Source of the DNA: Costus lasius
Lineage: Eukaryota; Streptophyta; Magnoliopsida; Zingiberales; Costaceae
Assembly: GCA_027563935.2 (NCBI GenBank)
Contig: CM050448.1
Span: forward strand, 124,635,493 to 124,699,492
Reading direction: 5' to 3'
Length of the DNA stretch: 64,000 nt
Part shown: in pieces, positions 19,766-27,984 of the stretch
Layout: each line of letters begins with the position of its first letter
How positions within the stretch are numbered: position 1 is the first letter of the stretch
The notes under the pieces: generated by a model
Databases searched by the model: none
Seen by the model: the letters and a program-made list of their open reading frames with translations, nothing else
What the model was told of the DNA's origin: nothing
Program-made: the position numbers and the translations under genes

Positions 19766-20149
19766 TTCCAAATAAATTGAGTACTCCTTGGTGTCTTTTT
19801 AGACACTGAGGTTTGAGATGTTTCAGGTTGTGTTGGAGACATCTGTACTACTCTGTGTAACTGAGTAGTTAACTCATTTATTGAGTTTTGATACTGTTGG
19901 GCTTGTACTCCTAACATATTTTCGACTACCTCATGTTGCCTAAGCAAGATTGTAGAGATAGATCTTATCATTTCTTGCTGGGCAATTAAAGTGTCAGTGT
20001 TCATTTTTACGTTAGCAAAAATGAGATTTAATTTTTTATTTAAGTGTATTAAATATGTAATGATAAAATTGTTTTGTCTGACAAAACGTTTATCTGATGC
20101 TCCTTGTGGATCATCAGTAATAATACCTAGAGGATTATCTAGGTAATTT
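19762..20149 (-). pseudogene. ORF2 lacking its N-terminus
   Basis: Antisense U1231-U1618, about residues 43-170. It ends at an inverted junction with the long plus block, with at most one shared base. The open frame extends a short way into that block from a non-authentic ATG. Confidence 0.9.
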
Positions 20150-21679
20150 GATCCTGACACAGTAAGGATCCTTAAAAATCCTTTAAATAAATGGCATTCT
20201 TATGACCATAACATATCTGATTATAGCCATATAGAAAAAATTGAATCCGGAAATCCTGATGTGGATGACTTAATCCGGCTTCTTGAAAAAGATAAAATCT
20301 TTGGCTCAAATCCCCAACAACATTGGGAGAAAAACAAACTTGTTTGTATCTTGAAAATCAAAGACCCTGGTTTTCGTATAACAAACAAGAAAATTACAGC
20401 AACAAATGAAAACATTGCTGAATTTAAAATGCATATTGAGGAATTATTAAATCTCAATGTCATAAGAAGGAGTGTTTCTCCTCACAGATCCCCCGCATTC
20501 ATTGTAAATAAACACAGTGAACAAGTTAGGGGCAAAACAAGAATGGTCATTGATTATCGAAGATTAAATGATAATATTGAAGACGATAGCTATGACATTC
20601 CAGATAAAACAGAGTTAATTAACTCTATACAAGGAGATATGTTCTTCTCAAAATTTGACTGCAAGTCGGGTTTTTGGCAAATCCGTATGGCAGAAGAATC
20701 AATACCATGGACGGCATTTACCTGTCCAATAGGAAGTTTCGAATGGCTTGTCATGCCATTTGGACTAAAAACTGCACCTGCAGTATTCCAAAGAAAAATG
20801 GATGAAGTATTTAAACCTTATCAAGACTTTGTTTGTGTGTATATAGATGATATTCTAGTACACAGTAAAACAGAGAAAGAACATACAAGTCATTTAAAGC
20901 TTGTATTACAAAAATTCTATACTAATGGGATTATTGTCTCCGGACAAAAATCACAGTTCTATAGAAAAAATATTGACTACTTAGGAGTCGAAATTGGGCA
21001 TGGAGTTATTAAGCTCCAACCTCATATTGCTTCAAAAATCAAAACTCTTGAAGTAACAGATACAAAAAGCCTACAACAATTTTTAGGCTTAATTAATTAT
21101 GCTAGGCCTTTTTTAAAGGATCTTCATAAAATGAGTGGACCTCTCTACTCAAAATTAAGTCTTACTGGCGTTAAGAAATTTAACACAGAAGACTACAAAC
21201 AGATTGATAAAATTAGGCAATTAGTAGAAACACTACCATTGCTCAAATTACCACTGGATAGTGATTATCTCATTGTCCAAACAGATGGGAGCGAGTATGG
21301 ATGGGGAGCAGTCCTCCTCCGAAAGCCTCATAAATATTCTACAGAGATAGAAACTATTTGTAGATATGCTTCTGGCAAATTTCGCGAGAAAAATGTCACA
21401 AGCAGCATTGACCAAGAGCTCTTAGCCGTTTGCTACGGCTTAGATGCTTTTAGACTATTTCTTTTAAATAAAAAAGAAATATTAATAAGAACTGATTGTG
21501 AAGCAATCGTAAAGTTCTTCAACACAAAGAATGAGAAACGCATTTCTCAAAAGAGATGGTTATCATTCACAGACCATTGTATTAACAATGCATATAGAAT
21601 TACCTTTGAGCATATCAAAGGAAAAAATAATGTCATCTCAGACATATTATCACGCCTTTTACAAAGGCCACATGAATAA
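20149..21679 (+). pseudogene. Pol lacking Cys motif and protease, first unit of the tandem block
   Basis: Sense U5293-U6823, residues about 327-835, with RT (including FDCKSGFW and YIDD) and RNase H complete. It opens the 1.4-unit plus block; the frame is open from the junction. It is the 5' end of a terminal redundancy rather than a separate gene. Confidence 0.93.
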
Positions 21680-21749
21680 GTCTTTGACTTCATACCAGCC
21701 TATGGGCTATATAATAATCTACAAGGTTATTCAAAGCTAATCACCTCTT

Positions 21750-23138
21750 ATGCAGGATATGGCAACTAGCTCAGCACCTCAAAAGATGAACGCTAAAAAG
21801 AAGGCCCCAGTGCCTCAAGGGCCCCAACCTATGGTTACTGAAGAAGTAACATATGCTCAACAAGTTAAAGATGGAGTTGAGAAAACAACAATGTTTGTTT
21901 TTCGGGTCCCAAAACACTATACGGCATTAACAGGACATGACAGGACCATTCTGGATCTTTTATGGAAAGATCACCATAATCCTGGGTTCCTGACTGCGAT
22001 GAACACACTAGCAGGACATCTACAGGCCTTGCGGTATATGAAGACCTTGCCACCACAAGTTCCTCAGACAAAGTTGGAGCCTCAAACATTAGAGGCCTAT
22101 ATTGCTAAAGAATTCCGGATTAATACTCTGGAAAAAGACTTAGCCAGCATGCAACAGAAACTGGAAGCTCTTCAAAAAGAAAAACAAGAGCTAGAACAAT
22201 CATTGGATCTTTTCAAGACTACCTGGACTACTGAATTAGAAAATCAGTGGACAAATTCCCAGGCAAAGATTCCACCACAGCTGTTCCCAGCTCAACAACA
22301 CATATATGAGCTTGTAAAAACTACACAACATCAGAAGTTTGTAACTTTAGTCAAGCTCTTACAACAGATAGCACTGGATAAAGCAAGGAAACCAAGAGGT
22401 CTCCATTTAACTATGATTTCTCTGTTCCGAGAAACTCAACATACAGAGGAACCACATTGTCTCTGTCATAAAGGTTTTACGATTATCAAGGCTGCGATTG
22501 ATTTGGCAGAATGGCAAGATTGTACAGTCATGGGAATACAAGTGTCCCTCCTGGATCTTTTTCAGTATGGACTCTTGGATAGACTCGTGGTCCATGCCCT
22601 GCATTTGGACAAAATGGTCTCCTTTCCATGGAGACTAAAATATTGCATCAGACACATGTACAATTACCATCGGTTCCATGGTTATCTGGATCTGAATATC
22701 AGCACCTGTCCACCTTGGTTTTTAGGGTATCCAAGTGATGCCAAACACCAGGTGCTCATTAAACTACAACAAGATTGGCTCCCTGACTTTTGGGATCACC
22801 ATTCTTTCCAGAATGAACTCCTACGAGTTCAAGAGCATCCATTGGAACAACAAATGCTGCTATGGCGCCATTATACCATGACCAAAGAACATAGGATTCT
22901 TTATCCTTCTTTTCTTTTGGCTGAAGACAAGACGTTAAAAGTCTATGTTGATGATGAACATGAGGTGACCTATGTCCCATTTCCTTCTCATTTTATCACT
23001 CATCCTGGTCAGCATGAACATCTTCTGCAAGTCAAGAATGAATCCACTCTCATTACAGAATGGAAGGATTATGGACGTCAAGCTCAACCCATGGATGATG
23101 CTGACGATTATATTCTTGAAGCCATTCAAGATGATTAA
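21750..23138 (+). CDS. ORF6 protein, intact copy in first (partial) unit
   Basis: Full 462-residue frame. It differs from the other copies only by a silent C to T at 22412 (Thr codon). It lies upstream of the first full promoter in the tandem block. Confidence 0.87.
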   Translation: MQDMATSSAPQKMNAKKKAPVPQGPQPMVTEEVTYAQQVKDGVEKTTMFVFRVPKHYTALTGHDRTILDLLWKDHHNPGFLTAMNTLAGHLQALRYMKTLPPQVPQTKLEPQTLEAYIAKEFRINTLEKDLASMQQKLEALQKEKQELEQSLDLFKTTWTTELENQWTNSQAKIPPQLFPAQQHIYELVKTTQHQKFVTLVKLLQQIALDKARKPRGLHLTMISLFRETQHTEEPHCLCHKGFTIIKAAIDLAEWQDCTVMGIQVSLLDLFQYGLLDRLVVHALHLDKMVSFPWRLKYCIRHMYNYHRFHGYLDLNISTCPPWFLGYPSDAKHQVLIKLQQDWLPDFWDHHSFQNELLRVQEHPLEQQMLLWRHYTMTKEHRILYPSFLLAEDKTLKVYVDDEHEVTYVPFPSHFITHPGQHEHLLQVKNESTLITEWKDYGRQAQPMDDADDYILEAIQDD

Positions 23139-23243
23139 AAGATGGTCCCACCACTATCTGAAGGGTCAGCTTCTGTCCTTAAGAAGCACGTTACTTTTTA
23201 AGAGGGTCAGATTCCCTCTCTTATTAATTTGCTTTTGCTTTAT

Positions 23244-23368
23244 GAAGAGGCAAGATGCCTCCTGTCTGTAACTTTTGTGAAGAGGCAAGATGCCTCCTGT
23301 CTGTAACTTTTGTGAAGAGGCAAGATGCCTCCTGTCTGTAACTTTTGTGAAGAGGCAAGGTGCCTCCT
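23244..23368 (+). repeat. 35-bp tandem repeats, three full units and a partial one
   Basis: Three identical 35-bp units start at 23244, 23279 and 23314, and a partial unit starts at 23349. Each has the 15-bp inverted repeat GAGGCAAGATGCCTC. Confidence 0.92.
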
Positions 23369-23501
23369 AGTAGCTGTTAAGAGGTAACCCTTCTTTTCCG
23401 AAGGGGCAAGTGTGCTGGCATCTATTCTCAGATGCTTTGTGTGTTGGCATCCATTATGAGATGCTTTCTTAGTAGCTAAGGTAACGGCTCCCCTCCTTGT
23501 C

Positions 23502-23508
23502 TATATAA
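23502..23508 (+). promoter_or_regulatory. TATA box of the complete genome
   Basis: TATATAA in the context GTCTATATAAGGAGCC, closely like the core of caulimovirus 35S-type promoters. It lies 164 bp upstream of the primer site and 793 bp upstream of ORF1. Confidence 0.8.
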
Positions 23509-23581
23509 GGAGCCTCCATGTCTGTAAGAAAATATAGCTCATCTGCAACATTCAGTCTTCGAGTCTTGTATTCTTCTCCTT

Positions 23582-23587
23582 GTAAGT
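23582..23587 (+). promoter_or_regulatory. Candidate 5' splice site GTAAGT
   Basis: CTT|GTAAGT lies about 45 nt downstream of the expected transcript start. It matches the plant donor consensus well. Together with the acceptor before ORF6 it could give a spliced ORF6 mRNA, as known for tungrovirus P4. A second candidate is GTGAGT at 24111. Inference only. Confidence 0.4.
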
Positions 23588-23665
23588 TCTAATGCTTATA
23601 ATAATATAGTTAGCATCTCTTCTGTTTTAAGTATTATTTGTGCACAAATACCCCTCCCCTTTTAT

Positions 23666-23683
23666 TGGTATCAGAGCTTCGTT
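23666..23683 (+). promoter_or_regulatory. tRNA-Met primer binding site (unit position U1)
   Basis: TGGTATCAGAGC followed by TTCGTT is complementary to the 3' end of plant initiator tRNA-Met, the primer for minus-strand DNA synthesis in caulimovirids. By convention it marks position 1 of the viral genome. Several block edges in this window fall within about 20 bp of it. Confidence 0.93.
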
Positions 23684-23769
23684 ACTGTTCCTTTATTGGA
23701 TTGAACGGGAAAGCGTATAAGTATGGAGTAATCCATGTTAGTATACGGAAGGCTCTAAGCCGATATAGT

Positions 23770-23823
23770 ATGCGTGTTATTTCAGATAGGTTGTCGCATA
23801 CTTTGTTTTTTATACACATCTAA
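23770..23823 (+). CDS. Short leader ORF, 17 codons
   Basis: ATG at 23770, TAA at 23821-23823. The start lies in the left arm of a GTATGCG/CGCATAC inverted repeat (23768-23774 and 23795-23801). It ends 22 nt before the base of the long leader stem. In caulimovirid shunting a short ORF terminating just upstream of the stem is needed; the peptide itself is usually unimportant. Smaller ATG-stop frames lie upstream near 23722 and 23737. Confidence 0.5.
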   Translation: MRVISDRLSHTLFFIHI

Positions 23824-23845
23824 AGATACCGGGGCTGCCTAAGCC

Positions 23846-23988
23846 ACCATAGTAGAGAGAAAGCACTGAACTAAAGGGCCGATGGCTTGACATGCAAACG
23901 TCCAAAGACGAGGAGCGTCGCCGGGACATACAGCATGCTTAACGACCATGTAGCATGATGTTCAGTTACTTCTCTATACACATATGGT
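23846..23988 (+). promoter_or_regulatory. Leader stem-loop, candidate ribosome-shunt structure
   Basis: ACCATA with AGAGA and ACTGAAC segments (23846-23871) pair imperfectly with the GTTCAG, TCTCTA and TATGGT segments at 23960-23988. Inside are GTCC/GGGAC and GACG/CGTC pairings. This gives an extended hairpin of about 140 nt. The same structure is present in the leaders at 6269, 42271 and 53042. Confidence 0.65.
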
Positions 23989-24110
23989 AGAGCGGTTGAT
24001 ATTAGAGGAAAACAAAGTATCCGAATGACCAGGAATCTATAGATAACAAGTATTACTAATCCTTAGAAAACCTTCTGTATACATCATAACATAGGACCAT
24101 ACAAGTATAC

Positions 24111-24116
24111 GTGAGT
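24111..24116 (+). promoter_or_regulatory. Alternative candidate 5' splice site GTGAGT
   Basis: AC|GTGAGTAC fits the plant donor consensus. It lies after the leader stem-loop and before ORF1, so splicing from here would keep the leader structure on an ORF6 mRNA. Not demonstrated. Confidence 0.3.
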
Positions 24117-24197
24117 ACCTAGTAAATCTGTTTTATTCAGTACCTGCTCTTACTTGTGTTTTACACAATAGTTTTTATGAAACAAGTTTATTCACCA

Positions 24198-24239
24198 AAG
24201 CCGCAAGGCTTTAAAAACAAGCCGCAAGGCTTTAAAAAC
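24198..24239 (+). repeat. Two 21-bp tandem hairpin repeats upstream of ORF1
   Basis: AAGCCGCAAGGCTTT plus AAAAAC occurs twice in perfect tandem (24198-24218, 24219-24239). Each forms an AAGCC/GGCTT hairpin. A third hairpin ATGCTGCTAAGCAT follows at about 24243-24256, 39 nt before the ORF1 ATG. Possible shunt landing or translation-control element; no function is known to me. Confidence 0.8.
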
Positions 24240-24294
24240 AATTATGCTGCTAAGCATAAAATAACCATAAGAACCTATTGGTTAAAAATCAAAG

Positions 24295-24777
24295 ATGGAT
24301 ATTAATTATCTCTCTTTAAAATTAGCACAACAATACTGGGAACTACAAGCTAATTCCCAGGCAACTAAACACAAATGCTATTTTCCTAAAGAAAATGGTA
24401 GGTATGGACATCAATTACATACTGAGAATGCTCAGTTAAACACAATAATTGATTTCCAAATCTCTCAGGCAGAAAGCCTTAGAGAATTTAATCATGTATG
24501 TACGGAACTATGGAAAACAGTACATACTGAAATGTTAACAAAGAATATTTTATTAAGAAATATTCATGAAAACCAAGAATACATCAAGAACCAGTATACG
24601 TATTTGGTCACGATGGTAAAAGAGATCGAAAGATCTTTGTTATTACAACAAAAACTCACAGCTGAGTTAAAAGAGATACTAGATAATCTCCATAGGCAGT
24701 CAAAAGTTTTTGACTATCAAACCACAAAAACAGCTGCTCTTCTGGAAAAATTACAGAAAAACTCAGAAGAATGGTAA
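24295..24777 (+). CDS. ORF1 protein (160 aa), badnavirus/tungrovirus P1-position
   Basis: First large ORF after the leader, with a favourable start context (AAGATGG). The 160-residue protein has no signal peptide or membrane segment. Residues about 40-155 are rich in Leu, Glu, Lys and Gln and look largely helical, with a possible coiled coil towards the C-terminus. By position and size it corresponds to ORF1 of badnaviruses and tungroviruses, a small protein of unclear, possibly virion-linked, function. Its TAA overlaps the ORF2 start in ATGGTAA, which suggests coupled or leaky-scanning translation. Assignment rests on position, not on a recognised motif. Three identical-looking intact copies exist in the window. 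Confidence 0.85.
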   Translation: MDINYLSLKLAQQYWELQANSQATKHKCYFPKENGRYGHQLHTENAQLNTIIDFQISQAESLREFNHVCTELWKTVHTEMLTKNILLRNIHENQEYIKNQYTYLVTMVKEIERSLLLQQKLTAELKEILDNLHRQSKVFDYQTTKTAALLEKLQKNSEEW

Positions 24778-25283
24778 ATCCAAATTCACCTCATCAAAGT
24801 GGAATGGCGAACCTAACGCCTAACATACCTATTCCTGAATGGCTTGATTCATTAGGCCATGATGAAGAATATCAAAAAATTCTAACAGAAACAGGAAATT
24901 ACCTAGATAATCCTCTAGGTATTATTACTGATGATCCACAAGGAGCATCAGATAAACGTTTTGTCAGACAAAACAATTTTATCATTACATATTTAATACA
25001 CTTAAATAAAAAATTAAATCTCATTTTTGCTAACGTAAAAATGAACACTGACACTTTAATTGCCCAGCAAGAAATGATAAGATCTATCTCTACAATCTTG
25101 CTTAGGCAACATGAGGTAGTCGAAAATATGTTAGGAGTACAAGCCCAACAGTATCAAAACTCAATAAATGAGTTAACTACTCAGTTACACAGAGTAGTAC
25201 AGATGTCTCCAACACAACCTGAAACATCTCAAACCTCAGTGTCTAAAAAGACACCAAGGAGTACTCAATTTATTTGGAAATGA
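24771..25283 (+). CDS. ORF2 protein (170 aa), probable virion-associated coiled-coil protein
   Basis: 170 residues, start ATG inside ATGGTAA at the ORF1 end. Residues 1-65 are mixed and somewhat Pro-rich. About 70-140 form a long heptad-like helix with Leu, Ile and Val spacing, and the C-terminus (about 145-170) is Ser/Thr/Pro-rich with Lys and Arg. A coiled coil followed by a basic tail is the layout of the virion-associated proteins of caulimovirids (badnavirus P2, caulimovirus P3), which multimerise and bind nucleic acid. The TGA stop overlaps the movement-protein ATG as ATGA. Family assignment is inferred from layout and position. Confidence 0.84.
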   Translation: MVNPNSPHQSGMANLTPNIPIPEWLDSLGHDEEYQKILTETGNYLDNPLGIITDDPQGASDKRFVRQNNFIITYLIHLNKKLNLIFANVKMNTDTLIAQQEMIRSISTILLRQHEVVENMLGVQAQQYQNSINELTTQLHRVVQMSPTQPETSQTSVSKKTPRSTQFIWK

Positions 25284-26248
25284 GTACACGACCTTTTACA
25301 GGGACATCTAACACTCTAACTGGAACAACAACAGTCAGAGAAAATAACCATAATGAAAGGTTATCAATTAGTAATCCTATTCCAAATATTCTTAATAGGA
25401 TTTTTGACCAACAAGGACTCCCAGCACAAGTGTTGGAAGAAGTTGTTGATATTGACCAACAATTTGAAGCCTATCAAAATAATAGGTTACAAATTTTACG
25501 TCCACAACTCCTATATAGGACTGGACCGTTAAACCTTAGAACCCAACTTCTAAGAATAACACGTGAAGAACATTTGTCTGTCACAACAGAACCAAGGAAT
25601 CTCAAGATCATTTCTAGAGATTCTTTAAACAAATTACGATTATCTGGAAAGACATTAGCCCATATTGGGATGATTGTGATTTCAGTAAAAGGTCTAGCTC
25701 GTAAAAAGCTAGGAACAAAGGTTCTTATTGCAATTCTTGATAAACGATGGAAATCGGATGCAAGAAAGGCACTTATTGCCTGCATGGAAGTTGACATGAC
25801 AGATAATAAGGGTATTTTCTATTGTGCCCCAGATTTTCTCATAAGTATAAAAGACTTAGGAGAATTAGAAATTGGTATCCAAACAAGAGGATACGAAGAT
25901 TTTGCAGGAGATTCTAATCTTCTTATTGGATTAGGATTTCTAGGCAAATTAACAAACAATTCAAACACTGGTTATAAGCTTTATATTTCAAATGTTATAG
26001 ATGCTTTAGCTAGTAAAGGAATTAAAATGATAAAACCCATGACGATCTCACCAGAAGATCTTGGTGGATTAGATTGGAATATCTCTAAAAACTTAGAACA
26101 AGAACAAATGCTTGTCCCTGAGGAAAGCATAATGTTTAAAAATTCTGATGATACTTATAACTTGAGATTTTCAAGTTATAAAAAGAAACAATCTAAAAAT
26201 GATGATGAGGCTTCAACATCAGGCTTAGAAAAATTCTTAGAACAATGA
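25280..26248 (+). CDS. Movement protein (30K-like), separate ORF
   Basis: 322 residues from ATG 25280, inside an ATGA overlap with the ORF2 stop. A TTG two codons upstream is in frame but unlikely to be used. In badnaviruses and tungroviruses the movement domain is the N-terminal part of a large polyprotein; here the same region, just before CP, is a free-standing gene. The central part (about 95-240) alternates hydrophobic and charged strands, as in 30K-superfamily proteins that modify plasmodesmata. The C-terminal about 60 residues are Lys/Asp/Ser-rich. Its stop overlaps the CP start by ATGA, so reinitiation after termination probably links them. The function is inferred from position and general resemblance, since no single decisive motif can be pointed to. 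Confidence 0.8.
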   Translation: MSTRPFTGTSNTLTGTTTVRENNHNERLSISNPIPNILNRIFDQQGLPAQVLEEVVDIDQQFEAYQNNRLQILRPQLLYRTGPLNLRTQLLRITREEHLSVTTEPRNLKIISRDSLNKLRLSGKTLAHIGMIVISVKGLARKKLGTKVLIAILDKRWKSDARKALIACMEVDMTDNKGIFYCAPDFLISIKDLGELEIGIQTRGYEDFAGDSNLLIGLGFLGKLTNNSNTGYKLYISNVIDALASKGIKMIKPMTISPEDLGGLDWNISKNLEQEQMLVPEESIMFKNSDDTYNLRFSSYKKKQSKNDDEASTSGLEKFLEQ

Positions 26249-27984
26249 TACTCAAAGAAAATACTCTTGTAGTATCAAAAGAGCTAAACTTTACATTTGA
26301 AGAAATGATATGTTTAGAAATATCCCTTATTAATAAAGGAAAATTACTTCCTACTCAAAAACTTGAGTATGATACGGAAGGAAACATTAGAGTCTGGTAT
26401 GCACCAAAAACAGACTTTACACAAGAAGAAGAAGATATAATAAATGCCTTCTTAGGAATTACTCAAGAAGAAGAAAATACTACCTTCTTAGAAACAAATA
26501 CTATGGAAGAATTCATAGAAGAGATAGTCATAGATGACTTAGATTCTCAAAGTATCCAAAGTATTCCCCAGAACTTAATGGATACAATAATGACTGGCCA
26601 AGAACAAGCTAGTAACACTGCTCCTGTTTATAACAATCCAGGACAGGCAGTAGCCTCAACAAGTACGGCTCAGCCAAGTACTTCACACATACGGAGTTAT
26701 CCTATTGGACAACCTCCTCGAGAATCGTATACACAGTATACACAGTATAATGAAGAAAGAGATGATAGATGGTCTAGAGGAAAAAGACAACCCCTAGAAA
26801 CCATAGATAGAAGAAAGCTTCTAGATGAAGGAAGAATCTTAAATCTAGCAGCCCATGATCCACAAACCTGGAGCACAGTTCTAGATAACTGGGCCTCCAT
26901 GGTATCAATGGAAGTAACCAAAATACTTGGAAACTTCACAGCAGAAGAGATGTACTCTTATTTAGAAAATTTCTTAGGAGAAACAGCAAGAGCAATTTGG
27001 GAATCTTACAAACTAAATTGCCCTAATGATTTCCAACAGGATATTTCACTCGGAGTTAATCCCTATAATTTCACAAATCGCATGAAAATTATGATCTTAG
27101 GGTCTAACCCAAATATGGGATTTAATGCCCAACAAAAAGAAGCAATACGAAAGCTTGAAATAATCCAAATCAAAAATTGGAAATATATTAAACCTTTCTT
27201 ACAAGATTTTTTATATTATACTTGTAAGGCAGGAGCATATCATGATCAGGCATTAGGAGAAAGGTTATTTTTAAAATTACCAGCTCCAATCGGTCATGAA
27301 ATACATCAGGCATGGAATAATGATCCTGAAAAGGCTCAACTTTCCTTAGCCTTAAACAATATTACAGCACGAATACAATTCATCATAGATAGATTGGTTG
27401 AAAGATGTACTCGTCTAAAAGGCGATAGACATCTCAAAGGGGAATTTAGCTTCTGTAATGAGCTATATACACCCCAAACATATGATAAAGAACATAAGAT
27501 GTCTCGTCAAGGGAAGTCTTCTAAAAAAGCCTCTAAAGGTAAAACCTCTAAGAGATATTTTCTTAGAAAATCAGCTGCAAGGAAACCTTACCTTGCCAAA
27601 GAAAAACATGTAAGGAAATATAACCCTAAGCGGGATTATAAAAATAAGCTTTCATGTTTCACATGCGGAAGCCAAAATCACTTAGCACGAGATTGTACTA
27701 AGAGACAAAATTTATATAATAAACAATCAATTTTAGTTGATTGTGTACAAGAGGATCTACTCCATGTAGATGAATACATATCAGATACGGAATCAATATA
27801 TAGTATTGTTTCTATCCCTGATATCACACATACGAATGAGGATTCTGATAGTGAATTAGAAGAGTTCACTTCAGACCTACTAACCAAGGCTGATCAACTT
27901 CAGTCTCCTTATGGAACGGAATATTTAGCAGACCCAATGCTAAACCAACTTGATATGTTAAAACCATATCTTGAACACTTATGA
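26245..27984 (+). CDS. Coat protein with CCHC zinc knuckle, separate ORF
   Basis: 579 residues. Residues about 55-125 are strongly acidic (runs of Glu). About 130-170 is a Ser/Thr/Pro/Gln linker with a TACACAG repeat in the DNA. About 180-420 is a helical core with conserved-looking Trp residues, typical of caulimovirid capsids. About 415-465 is Lys/Arg-rich (RNA binding, possible nuclear signal). A CX2CX4HX4C knuckle follows at Cys471, Cys474, His479 and Cys484, then an acidic tail. It should form the bacilliform or icosahedral shell and package pregenomic RNA. It is ATGA-coupled to MP and Pol. Unlike badnaviruses, it ends in a stop codon after the acidic tail, before the second Cys motif. 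Confidence 0.9.
   Translation: MILKENTLVVSKELNFTFEEMICLEISLINKGKLLPTQKLEYDTEGNIRVWYAPKTDFTQEEEDIINAFLGITQEEENTTFLETNTMEEFIEEIVIDDLDSQSIQSIPQNLMDTIMTGQEQASNTAPVYNNPGQAVASTSTAQPSTSHIRSYPIGQPPRESYTQYTQYNEERDDRWSRGKRQPLETIDRRKLLDEGRILNLAAHDPQTWSTVLDNWASMVSMEVTKILGNFTAEEMYSYLENFLGETARAIWESYKLNCPNDFQQDISLGVNPYNFTNRMKIMILGSNPNMGFNAQQKEAIRKLEIIQIKNWKYIKPFLQDFLYYTCKAGAYHDQALGERLFLKLPAPIGHEIHQAWNNDPEKAQLSLALNNITARIQFIIDRLVERCTRLKGDRHLKGEFSFCNELYTPQTYDKEHKMSRQGKSSKKASKGKTSKRYFLRKSAARKPYLAKEKHVRKYNPKRDYKNKLSCFTCGSQNHLARDCTKRQNLYNKQSILVDCVQEDLLHVDEYISDTESIYSIVSIPDITHTNEDSDSELEEFTSDLLTKADQLQSPYGTEYLADPMLNQLDMLKPYLEHL

Larger units (their letters stand above)
23139..23665 (+). promoter_or_regulatory. Intergenic region and promoter driving the complete genome
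   Basis: 527 bp between the ORF6 stop and the primer site. In order: a pyrimidine/purine-rich stretch, the 35-bp repeats (23244-23368), an imperfect repeat pair around TGGCATC...GATGCTTT (about 23415-23467), TATATAA (23502-23508) and a strong GTAAGT (23582). GTGCAC lies just before the primer site. No AATAAA lies downstream of the TATA box; AATAAT at 23600 is a possible weak poly(A) signal. The expected transcript start is near 23535-23540. Confidence 0.85.
23666..24294 (+). promoter_or_regulatory. Pregenomic RNA leader of the complete genome
   Basis: About 630 nt from the primer site to ORF1. It holds several tiny ORFs, a 17-codon ORF ending 22 nt before a long stem-loop, GTGAGT at 24111, and tandem hairpin repeats just before ORF1. 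Short ORF plus stem-loop is the layout that supports ribosome shunting in caulimovirids. Confidence 0.82.

Noticed and set aside
23638..23823. 61-codon frame across the primer site and early leader
   Set aside because: It starts at TTG, not ATG, and includes the primer site. Only the inner ATG at 23770 is plausible as a short leader ORF.
25274..25279. Movement protein start two codons upstream at TTG
   Set aside because: The ATG at 25280 fits the ATGA overlap seen at the other gene boundaries; the TTG is unlikely as a start.
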